64,000 nt of DNA, taken from Sphingomonas paeninsulae. Lineage in GTDB: Bacteria > Pseudomonadota > Alphaproteobacteria > Sphingomonadales > Sphingomonadaceae. Under the pieces are notes generated by a model. That model worked only from the letters and a program-made list of their open reading frames with translations. It made no database searches and was not told the DNA's origin. The stretch spans positions 434,001 to 498,000 of the forward strand of contig NZ_CP032829.1 in NCBI RefSeq assembly GCF_003660165.1, written 5' to 3'. Made by a program: the position numbers and the translations under genes. Within the stretch, counting starts at the first letter, position 1; the number at the start of each line of letters is the position of its first letter. This document shows positions 26,578 through 36,657 of the stretch, in pieces.

Positions 26578-29500
26578 ATGGGCCCGTCACGCATTTTTAT
26601 CCTGCGGCCAGTTGCGACTGCGCTGTTCATGGTCGCGATCGTTCTGGCCGGGTTGGTCGGCTTTCGGATGCTGTCGCTCTCTGCCCTGCCAGAGGTTGAT
26701 TACCCCACGATACAGGTGACGACGCTTTATCCGGGGGGCAGCCCGGAGGTGATGAGCCAGACGGTCACCGCGCCGCTGGAGCGCCAGTTCGGCCAGATGC
26801 CGGGCCTGTCGCGCATGGAGTCCACCAGTTCGTCCGGTGCATCGGTAATTACACTCCAATTCACGCTGAGCGAAGGGCTCGACGTTGCAGAACAGGAAGT
26901 TCAGGCTGCCATCAACGCGTCACAGGCGCTGTTACCCGCCGACCTGCCCGCCCCGCCTCTATATGCAAAGATCAACCCTGCCGACGCGCCGATCCTGACG
27001 CTGGCAATCACGTCCAAAACGATTCCGCTCACTCAGGTCCAGTCCATCGTGGACACACGACTGGCACAGAAGATCAGCCAGATTTCGGGTGTGGGACTCG
27101 TTGGCCTTGCCGGTGGGCAGAAACCGGCGATGCGTATTCAGGCCGATACTCAGGCACTGTCGAGTTACAATCTGTCACTCGCCCAGCTTCGCACGGCGAT
27201 CGACAATGCGAATTCGAACTCGGCAAAGGGCAGCTTCGATGGCCCGAACCGTTCATATCAGATCAACGCCAACGACCAGCTTGAGAGCGTCGACGATTAC
27301 AAAAACCTGATTGTCACTTTCCAGAACAACGCCCCGGTGCGGTTGAAGGATGTTACGCAGGTTACGCAGGGTGCGGAAAACGCACGGCTGGCCGCGCTCG
27401 CCAATGACACACCTGCCATCATCCTGAATGTTCAGCGCCAGCCGGGGGCCAACGTCATCGCGACGACCGACGCGATCAAGGCCGAATTGCCAGAGCTTTT
27501 GAAAAGCCTGCCTGCGGGGCTTAACGCAACTGTCCTTGCCGACCGCACAACCGGAATCCGCAGTTCGGTTCACGATGTCGAATTCGAACTCGTCCTTGCC
27601 GTCGTGCTGGTGGTCATGGTGATCTTTTTCTTCCTGCACTCGGCGCGAGCTACGCTCGTTGCAGGACTGGCCGTGCCGATCAGCCTGATCGGCACGTTCG
27701 GCGTCATGTATTTGCTGAACTACAGCCTCGATAACTTGTCGCTGATGGCGTTGACGATCGCGACCGGATTCGTGGTCGATGACGCCATCGTGATGATCGA
27801 GAATATCCAGCGGCACATCGAGGATGGGATAAAACCGTTCGATGCGGCGCTTCGCGGTGCGCAGGAAATCGGCTTTACCATCATATCGCTGACCATTTCA
27901 TTGATCGCAGTGCTGATTCCGCTGCTATTTATGGGCGACATCGTGGGCCGTCTTTTCCGCGAATTTGCGGTCACTCTGGCGGTAACGATCCTGATTTCGG
28001 CCGTCGTATCGCTGACGCTGACCCCGATGCTGTCGGCCCGCTGGCTGAAGTCTCCCGGCGAAGAAAAGCAAAGCCGGGTCGCAAAACGCTCTGCCGCCGC
28101 CTTCGCGTGGGTCGAACATCACTATGAACGCGGGCTTGATTTCGTCCTGGCCCGCCGTTTTGCGACGCTCGTGGTGGCCGTCACGACACTGGCCCTTACC
28201 GTGTTGATATACCTTATTATTCCCAAAGGACTCTTTCCAACACAGGACACCGGCCAACTCCAGGCTCGCATTATCGCCAGCACTGGTGTGTCCTACGATC
28301 GCATGGCCGAATTGCAGACACAGGCTGCGCGGATCATTTTGAAGGACGATGATGTCGAAACCCTGTCGTCCTATGTCGGCGTCGACGGATCAAGCAACGC
28401 TTCGCTGAACACCGGAACGATGCTCATCAATCTGAAGCCGAGTCACACCAATCAAGCCAAACTGATGACTCGGCTAAAACAAGCGGTCGATCAGATCCCC
28501 GGTCTGACCCTCTATCTCCAACCCACTCAGGATTTGACGATCGACGCCGAAAGCGGCCCGACGCAATATCGTTTTTCGGTGCAGGGTTCGAACACCGCCG
28601 ACGTCGTCTCCGAAACAAAACGCATAACAGCCGCGCTTCAACCCGTGACCAAAATCGCCAACGTCTCCACCGACGCAGGAGCGATGGGAGCGGCTGCATT
28701 TATCAACATAGATCGTGACACGGCCGCGCGGCTGAACATCACTGCGTCGAGTGTGGACGATACGCTTTATTCCGCATTCGGTCAGCGGATCGTGTCCACG
28801 ATCTTTACAGAAACCACGCAATACCGGGTCATCCTCGAAGCGGCACCGGGTCTTGTCACCGATCCGCAATCGCTTGGGCTTCTCCATCTCCCTGCATCCG
28901 GCGGCGCTACGCCATTGAACGCCGTGGCGCGCATTACCGAGGGGCAATCGCCACTCTCGGTGAACCATGTCGGACAGTTTCCGTCGGCCACGGTAAACTT
29001 CGATACTGCGTCGGGCGTGTCGCTCGGCACTGCGACTGGAGCTATCCAGAAAGTCGTCGACGGCTTGCAGTTAAAGCGCGGCGTTACGATCACGTTTCTG
29101 GGTGCAGCGGGAACCTTTGCCAATTCACTGAACAATCAGTTGTGGTTGATCCTTGCCGCGATCGTTTGCGTCTACATCGTCCTTGGGGTGCTGTACGAAA
29201 GCTTCATTCACCCGATTACGATCCTGTCGACGTTGCCGTCCGCAGCTCTCGGCGCGCTTTTTGCCCTGTGGGTGACGGGCCATGATCTCGACATCATCGG
29301 CATCATCGGCATCGTCTTGCTGATTGGTATCGTGAAGAAGAACGCTATCATGATGATAGATTTTGCGATTGCCGCCGAACGCGATGAGGGGCTTACTCCT
29401 GTCGCGGCGATTCGACAGGCGGCGCTGTTGCGGTTCCGGCCGATCCTGATGACAACACTCGCTGCCTTGTTTGCCGCCGTTCCACTGATGGCAGGGTTTG

Positions 29501-29688
29501 GCGAAGGTGCGGAATTGCGCCGTCCGCTCGGCATCGCGATCTTCGGCGGGCTGCTGGTTAGTCAGTTGCTGACGATGTTCACAACCCCGATCATCTATTT
29601 ATATTTCGATCGCGCTCAGCAGCATTTCGCCAAACGGGGGTGGGGCGCTGGGCCTGCCTCCGCCGTTGGACCGGAAGCCGAGGCTTGA
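26578..29688 (+). CDS. RND efflux pump, MdtB-like
   Basis: A 1036-residue inner-membrane RND transporter. Twelve helices and two large periplasmic loops are visible. The proton-relay region includes [13 protein letters not shown] in helix 4, and [15 protein letters not shown] lies in the second half. The start [23 protein letters not shown] is typical of the hydrophobe/amphiphile efflux family. With the following gene it should form an MdtB/MdtC-type heterotrimer that exports lipophilic drugs or bile-salt-like compounds by proton antiport. The stop overlaps the next start as TTGA. Confidence 0.93.
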   Translation: MGPSRIFILRPVATALFMVAIVLAGLVGFRMLSLSALPEVDYPTIQVTTLYPGGSPEVMSQTVTAPLERQFGQMPGLSRMESTSSSGASVITLQFTLSEGLDVAEQEVQAAINASQALLPADLPAPPLYAKINPADAPILTLAITSKTIPLTQVQSIVDTRLAQKISQISGVGLVGLAGGQKPAMRIQADTQALSSYNLSLAQLRTAIDNANSNSAKGSFDGPNRSYQINANDQLESVDDYKNLIVTFQNNAPVRLKDVTQVTQGAENARLAALANDTPAIILNVQRQPGANVIATTDAIKAELPELLKSLPAGLNATVLADRTTGIRSSVHDVEFELVLAVVLVVMVIFFFLHSARATLVAGLAVPISLIGTFGVMYLLNYSLDNLSLMALTIATGFVVDDAIVMIENIQRHIEDGIKPFDAALRGAQEIGFTIISLTISLIAVLIPLLFMGDIVGRLFREFAVTLAVTILISAVVSLTLTPMLSARWLKSPGEEKQSRVAKRSAAAFAWVEHHYERGLDFVLARRFATLVVAVTTLALTVLIYLIIPKGLFPTQDTGQLQARIIASTGVSYDRMAELQTQAARIILKDDDVETLSSYVGVDGSSNASLNTGTMLINLKPSHTNQAKLMTRLKQAVDQIPGLTLYLQPTQDLTIDAESGPTQYRFSVQGSNTADVVSETKRITAALQPVTKIANVSTDAGAMGAAAFINIDRDTAARLNITASSVDDTLYSAFGQRIVSTIFTETTQYRVILEAAPGLVTDPQSLGLLHLPASGGATPLNAVARITEGQSPLSVNHVGQFPSATVNFDTASGVSLGTATGAIQKVVDGLQLKRGVTITFLGAAGTFANSLNNQLWLILAAIVCVYIVLGVLYESFIHPITILSTLPSAALGALFALWVTGHDLDIIGIIGIVLLIGIVKKNAIMMIDFAIAAERDEGLTPVAAIRQAALLRFRPILMTTLAALFAAVPLMAGFGEGAELRRPLGIAIFGGLLVSQLLTMFTTPIIYLYFDRAQQHFAKRGWGAGPASAVGPEAEA

Positions 29689-32600
29689 ATCTCTCGGCGC
29701 CCTTTATCCAGCGGCCAGTCGGAACCGTCCTACTGACGATAGGGCTCGCTCTGGCCGGGATAGCGGGGTTCTTTTCGCTCGCGGTTGCCCCCCTGCCCCA
29801 AGTCGATTTTCCAACGATCAGCGTTTCGGCCAGTCTGGCCGGTGCCAGTCCCGACGTGATGGCGCAAAGCGTCGCCACACCGCTTGAGCGGCGATTATCC
29901 GCAATCTCGGGCGTGACCGAGATGACTTCGCAAAGTTCGCTGGGATCGACCCGGATCACGCTTCAGTTCGATCTCTCGAAGAGCATCGATGGTGCCGCGC
30001 GTGAGGTACAGGCGGCGATCAACGCGGCACGCGTCGATCTGCCCGCTACGCTCAAACAGAACCCCACTTACCGAAAAGTCAATCCGGCCAACCAGCCGGT
30101 CATCACGCTCGCGCTGACCTCCGACACGCGCACGCCAGGTCAGGTTTACGACGCGGTTTCGAACATCATTCAGCAGCGGATGCTCCAGATTCCAGGTGTC
30201 GGTGACGTCGAGCTTGGCGGAGGATCGCTGCCGGCCGTTCGCGTCGATATCAATCCCTATCAGTTGAACAGCTATGGTATTTCCATGGAGGACGTTCGCG
30301 CCGCGATCGAGGCCGCCAACGCCAATCGTCCAAAGGGTCTGGTACAGGGCGTCAACGGGCGGTCATGGCAGATTTACACCAATGAGCCGGGCCGGGTTGC
30401 CGCCGATTATCGCGTCCTGGTTGTTGCATGGCGCAATGACGCTGCCGTGCGGTTGGAAGACATTGCGACCGTCAGCGACGGCGTGGCCGACACGCGAACG
30501 ATGGGCCTGTTCAACAGCAAGCGGGCGATTATCGTCAATATCACCCAGCAGCCCGGTGCCAATCTGATTGAAATGGCCGATGCCATTCAGGCCGAATTAC
30601 CGGGCATCCGCGCGCAAATCCCGCCGACATCAAAGTCGCGGTGGCGATGGACCGAACGAGTTCGATCCGGGCATCGATCAAGGAGATCGAGATCACGGTC
30701 CTGATCGCGCTCATTCTGGTGGTGCTGGTTGTGTTTGCATTTTTGCGCGACTTGCGTTCCACCATGATTCCGGCTGTCGCGACCATCGTTTCGCTACTCG
30801 GCACGTTCGGCGTGATGTATTTGCTCGGCTTCAGTCTCGACAATCTGTCGCTGATGGCAATTACGGTCGCCACAGGCTTTGTCGTCGATGATGCTATCGT
30901 GGTGCTGGAAAACACGACGCGCCATCTGGAAGCGGGAATGGGACGTGTCGAAGCAGCGCTGAAAGGTGCGTCCGAGGTTGGTTTCACCGTATTGTCGATG
31001 TCGGTAAGTCTGGTGGCCGTTTTCATTCCGCTGCTTTTCATGGGCGGAATTATCGGCAGGCTCTTTCGGGAGTTCGCGGTCACACTATCGATTGCTGTTC
31101 TCATCAGCCTTGTCCTCTCACTAACGACCACGCCGATGCTTTGCGCATGGTTCCTTCGTGCCAAAGCTCCCGAGGACGAACGTCAACCGGGGCGGCTCTC
31201 AAGGAACCTCGAGCGCGTCTATGTCCGGGCCGAGCGGACCTATGCGAAATCGCTCGACTGGGCGCTCGCCATGAAGCCGCTGGTCCTGCTGTTACTGGCC
31301 TGTGTGATAGCACTCACCGGCTATCTGTACATCGTCGTTCCAAAGGGGTTCTTCCCGCAGCAGGAATCGCCGTTACTGATGGCGGGCGTTCGCGCCGACG
31401 AAAGTGTTTCCTTCCAGTCCATGCAGCAAAAGCTGCAACAGGTCGTCGGCATCATCAAGAGCGATCATGCGGTCCAGAGCGTTGTCGGCTTTACCGGGGG
31501 CACCCGAGCAGGTGGCGCGTTCATGATGGTGGCACTGAAGCCGGTCAATCAACGGCATGGGCAGACCAGTAGCGTCATCATTCAGCGGCTTCAGAAACAC
31601 CTTCAGCCGGTGAAGGGGATCAGGTTGTTCCTGAACCCCGTGCAGGATTTGCGGATCGGCGGCCGACAGGGCAACTCCACCTATCAATACACGCTGATGG
31701 CCGACAATACCGCCAATCTGAAACTCTGGTCTCAAAAGCTAACCGATGCGCTCAACGATAGCCCCGTGCTGCGCAACGTCGACAGTGATCTTGCCGAAAA
31801 CGGCGTCGAAAGTTTCATCACGATCGATAAGGATGCAGCAGCGCGAGTGGGCATTGCACCGGGCGATATCGACAATGCGCTTTACGATGCGTTCGGACAG
31901 CGTAACGTCGCGACTATTTATGAAGATATCAACCAGTATAGCGTGATCCTCGGGTGGAATCAGAACGCAACCGTGGGACCAGCCAACCTTCAGGACGTGC
32001 GTATTCCGGCCGGTGCCCCCTCGGTTAATACGCCGACGACAACATCTACGACCCCTGCGACGGAAACGACCACGGCTGCTGCGGCTGGGGCTGCGGCGAT
32101 CTCGACCAACCCGGCATTGCGCGCGCCATCAACCGGGTCGGCGCTGGCGACGTCCGCGCACAACATGGTGCCGCTGAATGCGATCACGTCTTATGCTCAG
32201 AAAGCCACCGCTGCGAGCGTCAACCATCAGGGGACCGAAGTTTCCGCGACTGTCTCCTTCGACTTGGCGCCCGGCAAATCATTGTCCGATGCCACGATCG
32301 CAATCGAACAGGCTGAACGGCAGATCGCGTTGCCAAACACCGTCCACGGCGCATTTTCGGGAACTGCGCTAACGTATCAACAACAGCAAGGATCGCAGCC
32401 GCTGCTCATTCTCGCGGCGATCGTTACGATCTATATCGTGCTGGGTATATTGTATGAGAGTCTGATCCACCCGTTGACGGTGCTTTCCACGCTTCCTTCT
32501 GCGGGGATTGGAGCAGTGATTGCGCTGATGATCTTTGGCATGGATTTCTCGATCATCGCGCTGATCGGAGTCTTTCTGTTGCTCGGTATCGTGAAAAAGA

Positions 32601-32932
32601 ACGCGATTCTGATAATCGACTTTGCAATCCATGCGCAGCGGACGCGTGGGATTTCAGCCGAAGCCGCAGCACGGGAGGCCAGTCTGATGCGTTTCCGACC
32701 GATCCTGATGACAACAATTGCGGCGGGTCTTGGCGCACTGCCTCTCGCCATCGGCTTTGGCGAAGGAGCTGAGCTGCGCCGTCCGCTCGGCATTGCCATC
32801 ATTGGCGGCCTTATCGCAAGCCAGTTGCTTACACTTATCACCACACCTGTCGTCTATGTCGTTCTTGACGGACTCGCGCGTCGTCGCGAACGCCGGGTGG
32901 CAGCAAGACGCGTTCGCGAGCTTCCTGTATGA
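29685..32932 (+). pseudogene. RND efflux pump, MdtC-like, interrupted by one missing base
   Basis: The second RND pump is split into two frames. The first (29685 to about 30622) starts [17 protein letters not shown] from a TTG overlapping the previous stop and ends properly at ELPGIRAQIP. The second continues with DIKVAVAMDRTSSIRASIKE to the end at 32932. One added C or G in the CCCGCC stretch at 30620-30625 restores ELPGIRAQIPADIKV and gives 1082 residues. All other motifs ([28 protein letters not shown]) are intact, so the pump is probably functional in the organism. A Thr/Ala-rich insert of about 45 residues (32017-32160) is absent from the MdtB-like partner. Confidence 0.88.
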
Positions 32933-34464
32933 CCAGCAAAATGACGTACCGCCAAACACTCGCCCTATGTGCCGCATTTGGTGTCGCAGGCTGTTCGCTT
33001 GCGCCGCCTTATCATCCCCCTGTCCTCGCCGCGCCCGCGCCGCCCGCGTGGAAAACGGCACCGGGATGGCGAGTTGCCACCCCTGCCGACGATGCTCCGC
33101 GCACAGATTGGTGGATGGCCTATGGCGATACCCAGCTCAACGAACTGATTACGCGGGCGATTCTCCACAATCAGACATTGGCACAGGCGGCGGCCACGTA
33201 TCGGCAGGCTCATGCAACGACCAAAGAGGCTCGCGCCAGCCTGTTTCCGACCGTGACTGCCAACGGTCAGGTTACGCACAGCTATTCCGGAAGCAGCAGT
33301 TCGGTGATCTCGGGCAGCGGATCGACTGGCGGCACCACGACGACGACAAACTCGGGCAGCGGCAACGCTTCGAACAGTTACAGGCTCAGCGTGGATGCAT
33401 CGTGGACGCCCGATCTGTTCGGCCAGATTACCAATACTGTCCGAAACGCGCGGCTGACCGAACAGGCAAGGCTTGCCGATTTGGCGAACGCACGGCTCGC
33501 GCTACAGGGTGAACTTGCCACTGATTACCTGTCGCTGCGCGCAGCGGATGCCCAAATAGCCAGCCTCACCGCGACGGTGAACGCATATCAACGCTCGCTG
33601 ACGATCGCGACAAATACCTATAACGCCGGGACGGCACCCCGCACCGACGTATTTCAGGCCCAGTCGCAACTCGCCTCCGCCCAGTCCGACCTGGAGGGAG
33701 AGAAGCAGACACGCGCCCAGTTCGAGGATGCTATCGCCGTTCTGGTCGGCGAAAATCCGGCGAGTTTCACGCTCGCCTCGCTTGGAGGTAATTGGAAACC
33801 TGTGGTGCCCGATGTCCCGGCGATCATCCCGGCATCGCTAACGGAGCGTCGCCCCGACATCGCATCGGCAGAACGCGCGGTTGCGGCCGCCAATGCCGAG
33901 ATAGGTGTCAATCGCGCAGCCTTTTTCCCGACCGTCAGCCTGTCTGCCGATGGCGGTGTAGCCAACAATGTGCTGTCAGGACTGTTTTCCTCAGCGGCGT
34001 CATTCTGGTCACTCGGTGCTCAGGTGGCCCAAACTCTCCTGGACTTCGGAGCACGTAAAGCGCGCGTCGCTCAAGCCCGCGCCGCCTATGATGGGGCGGT
34101 TGCCAACTATCGTCAGGTAACGCTCACTGCATTTCAGGAGGTGCAAGACAATCTGATTGCCCAGCAAATACTTGCTCGTCAGGAAACATTCCTGCGTGTC
34201 GCTTCGGTTGCTGCGGATAAATCCGAAACCTCCATTCGCTATCAGTATCAAGCTGGCATCGTTGTCTTTACAAACGTCGTCACTGCGCAAGCTACGGCGC
34301 TGACCGCACGCCGCGCGTTAATTCAAGCTCAGGTTGATCGACAGAATGCGACCGTCGCTCTTGTACAGGCTCTGGGAGGTGGATTTAGCAAGGCAGACCT
34401 CGCGAATGGAACAGAAACCGTTCGCGCTGCTGCAATAGAACGGTCTCAAAAAGACGGGCAATAG
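32929..34464 (+). CDS. RND efflux outer-membrane lipoprotein (NodT family)
   Basis: A 511-residue TolC-like channel. A lipoprotein signal ends at GVAG with C22 as the lipidated residue. The WW-MAYGD start motif and two repeated coiled-coil/beta units (YRQAHATTKEARASLFPTV and NAEIGVNRAAFFPTVSLSA) are typical of NodT/OprM proteins. A Ser/Gly/Thr-rich loop of about 30 residues (118-150) is inserted where the first barrel strands turn. It completes the MdtABC-type tripartite pump and overlaps the pump gene as ATGA. Confidence 0.92.
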   Translation: MTSKMTYRQTLALCAAFGVAGCSLAPPYHPPVLAAPAPPAWKTAPGWRVATPADDAPRTDWWMAYGDTQLNELITRAILHNQTLAQAAATYRQAHATTKEARASLFPTVTANGQVTHSYSGSSSSVISGSGSTGGTTTTTNSGSGNASNSYRLSVDASWTPDLFGQITNTVRNARLTEQARLADLANARLALQGELATDYLSLRAADAQIASLTATVNAYQRSLTIATNTYNAGTAPRTDVFQAQSQLASAQSDLEGEKQTRAQFEDAIAVLVGENPASFTLASLGGNWKPVVPDVPAIIPASLTERRPDIASAERAVAAANAEIGVNRAAFFPTVSLSADGGVANNVLSGLFSSAASFWSLGAQVAQTLLDFGARKARVAQARAAYDGAVANYRQVTLTAFQEVQDNLIAQQILARQETFLRVASVAADKSETSIRYQYQAGIVVFTNVVTAQATALTARRALIQAQVDRQNATVALVQALGGGFSKADLANGTETVRAAAIERSQKDGQ

Positions 34465-34632
34465 CAGTCGGCTTCGCTTGGATAGAGGCCCGTAACCGGA
34501 CGGTGGACTTAGCAAATCTTGCTCAAAACGGTGGTGCAATTTCACGACATTAAGCCATCAAATTGGCATCCCCGAAATTCATTGATCTTGGGATATCTGG
34601 CTATGTTGACGGCGCTGGGACATCGACAGTCA

Positions 34633-34833
34633 TCAGCCCTTGGGCGTAACCCAGACCTCGACCGGTGCAGCGAACTTGCCCGGCGCAGGCTGGCCGATAT
34701 GGATGCGATCCGCAGTGACCAGTTCGCCCGTCGCTAGATTGAAACTGGCCCAGGGCTTGGGCATCCGCCCGAACGTCATTTTTTGAATGGGTTGGCCAGT
34801 AGCCGAATTCATGATGGTGGCAACGATACTCAT
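34633..34833 (-). CDS. small hypothetical protein
   Basis: A 66-residue open frame beginning MSIVATIMNSATGQPIQKMT and ending VEVWVTPKG. The sequence is protein-like (GRMPKPWASFNLATGELVTA) and sits downstream of the fusion-protein operon on the same strand, but its ribosome-binding site is weak and no family is recognised. The surrounding 34465-34995 stretch holds nothing else I can support. Confidence 0.4.
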   Translation of the reverse strand: MSIVATIMNSATGQPIQKMTFGRMPKPWASFNLATGELVTADRIHIGQPAPGKFAAPVEVWVTPKG

Positions 34834-34995
34834 GCAGCCGCCGATAGCGACGGACCGGGATCATGGTCCAGAAGTAAATGCCGCATTCGGAGGTATCTTG
34901 CAGATCTGCGTAATACTTCTCTCAGAGACAGCTTTGCGCCCAAACTCTACCGTAAATGGTCCTGTGCGGTGCCGCGGCACGTAATGGTGAACCGC

Positions 34996-36657
34996 CTACC
35001 AGCGGTAACGATAGGGCAACAAACCGGGCACCGGGACGTCGAATCGGAATAATGCGCCAGCGAGCGGCTGGCTGCGGCGATCGTGCGGCGAAAGGCCGAT
35101 TGCGGCGCTCGTGGCGTACACAGTTGTCAGGTCGGGGCCACCAAAGGCGACCTTCGTCACGTTCGCGCAAGGGAAACGGACGGTTGCGAGCAGCCTGCCG
35201 TCCGGGGCATAGCGCCGCACCGCCCAACCGCCCCATAATGCAACCCACAGAGCTCCCTCGGCATCGACGGTGAGGCCGTCGGGCGCCCCGTGTCGGGGAT
35301 CGATCATTACAAAAGGCTGCCCCTCGCCCATCAGCAGCCCGTCTCGCACGGCGAATTGCCAGATCGATCCAGCGACGGAATCCGCCTGATATAGCGTGGT
35401 GCCGTCGGGACTGAATGCAGGACCGTTTACGATCGGGCAACGACGGCCGTGACGGGTCATCTCGACTCCGTCGTACCGATAAAGGCGACCGGCCGGTTCC
35501 GCACCCTGTCGGTCCATCGACCCGAACCACAGTGCTCCTGCCGCATCCACGCAACCATCGTTCACTCGTGCGCCGGGTGGCAGATTTATCATCGTCACAA
35601 GATCGAGCGCATCGTCGGTGAGCCGGTGGATCGTTGATCCGGCACCAAGCAGCAGTCCGCCCGCGTCATCATGCACCACAAAGGCCGGTTCACCCGGAAA
35701 CGCAATATGCGCATCGGCATTCCCGTCGGGATAATAACGGTGGAGGTGTCCACTGGCGATGTCGAGGAACCACAAGCACTGGCGGACGGAATCCCAAAGC
35801 GGCCCTTCCCCAAGCTCGCACCCCACAGCCGACACCAATTGAACATCGCTTGGACCTCGCCGGCTAGCGGTGATGGTCGGCCGCACCTTACGCATCACCC
35901 TGCGGAATCGCCCTATCGGACGCGGTACTGGTGGCGGATCGAAACGGTCCTGCGGTACATATCCGATTACGGCACGCGTATGCTCCAGATCCCACCGACC
36001 GTCCGGGACCAGCGATGTCAGGTTGATTAGCGCGAAACCCTCAACCGGGGCATCAAGCGCGCAATCGATGCCCCGGCAGAAGTCGCGATTGCTCAGCCAG
36101 CACTGATCCTCCCAATCGTTTTTGCGGATCGGCGGATTTGGGCCGGACGGACAGCCTCCTATCCGTAATGCAATCGTGACCGGCCCCCCCATAATCCCCT
36201 GTTCGCGTGCCAAACGTTCAGCGAACCGCTTTGACGCGCCATAAGCGTTGTCACCCGGTTGCGCATCATCGGCGAAGATCGGGAGTCTGTCATGAGCGCG
36301 CCCTGCCATCGCCCATACCGAACTGGCAAAGATCACACGCGAAACGCCATGCAATGCTGCCGCGCGGTAGAGATTGCGCGCGTTATCGATGTTGGAACCG
36401 GCCAGTGCGGCGCTGTCCGCGTTTGCGTCGGCATTGCCCGCAAGATGGACAATCGTGTCGACACCCGAGAATCGATCAACCCAGCTTGAGTTCCATTCTG
36501 ACAGGTCCGCAGAGACTATAGCGGGGTCGTCACGCGACGCGCAGTCAAGCAGAACCAGATCAAGATCGTCGCGTTCCCACCAATGTATGCGCAGTCGACG
36601 CCCGAGATTGCCCGCTGCTCCGGTGATAACGATCCGACGTTTTGGATCGGCAATCAA
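34996..36657 (-). CDS. fusion: uronate-dehydrogenase-like SDR plus SMP-30/gluconolactonase
   Basis: A 553-residue two-domain protein. Residues 1 to about 260 form an extended SDR with TGAAGNLG (12-19), the YxxxK pair in YGASK (139-143) and LRIGGCPSGPNPP, a pattern I recognise from NAD-dependent uronate dehydrogenase. Residues about 272-553 are an SMP-30/regucalcin/gluconolactonase propeller with E284 (ELGEGPLW), N366 (RVNDG), N411 (NGPAFSPDG) and D460 (APDGLTVD), the usual metal ligands and catalytic aspartate. The first domain would oxidise a sugar to its lactone and the second hydrolyse it, so the fusion makes chemical sense. It starts with TTG overlapping the previous stop (TTGA) and is the last gene of the operon. 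Given the missing-base errors in this window, an artefactual join cannot be excluded. Confidence 0.78.
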   Translation of the reverse strand: MIADPKRRIVITGAAGNLGRRLRIHWWERDDLDLVLLDCASRDDPAIVSADLSEWNSSWVDRFSGVDTIVHLAGNADANADSAALAGSNIDNARNLYRAAALHGVSRVIFASSVWAMAGRAHDRLPIFADDAQPGDNAYGASKRFAERLAREQGIMGGPVTIALRIGGCPSGPNPPIRKNDWEDQCWLSNRDFCRGIDCALDAPVEGFALINLTSLVPDGRWDLEHTRAVIGYVPQDRFDPPPVPRPIGRFRRVMRKVRPTITASRRGPSDVQLVSAVGCELGEGPLWDSVRQCLWFLDIASGHLHRYYPDGNADAHIAFPGEPAFVVHDDAGGLLLGAGSTIHRLTDDALDLVTMINLPPGARVNDGCVDAAGALWFGSMDRQGAEPAGRLYRYDGVEMTRHGRRCPIVNGPAFSPDGTTLYQADSVAGSIWQFAVRDGLLMGEGQPFVMIDPRHGAPDGLTVDAEGALWVALWGGWAVRRYAPDGRLLATVRFPCANVTKVAFGGPDLTTVYATSAAIGLSPHDRRSQPLAGALFRFDVPVPGLLPYRYRW

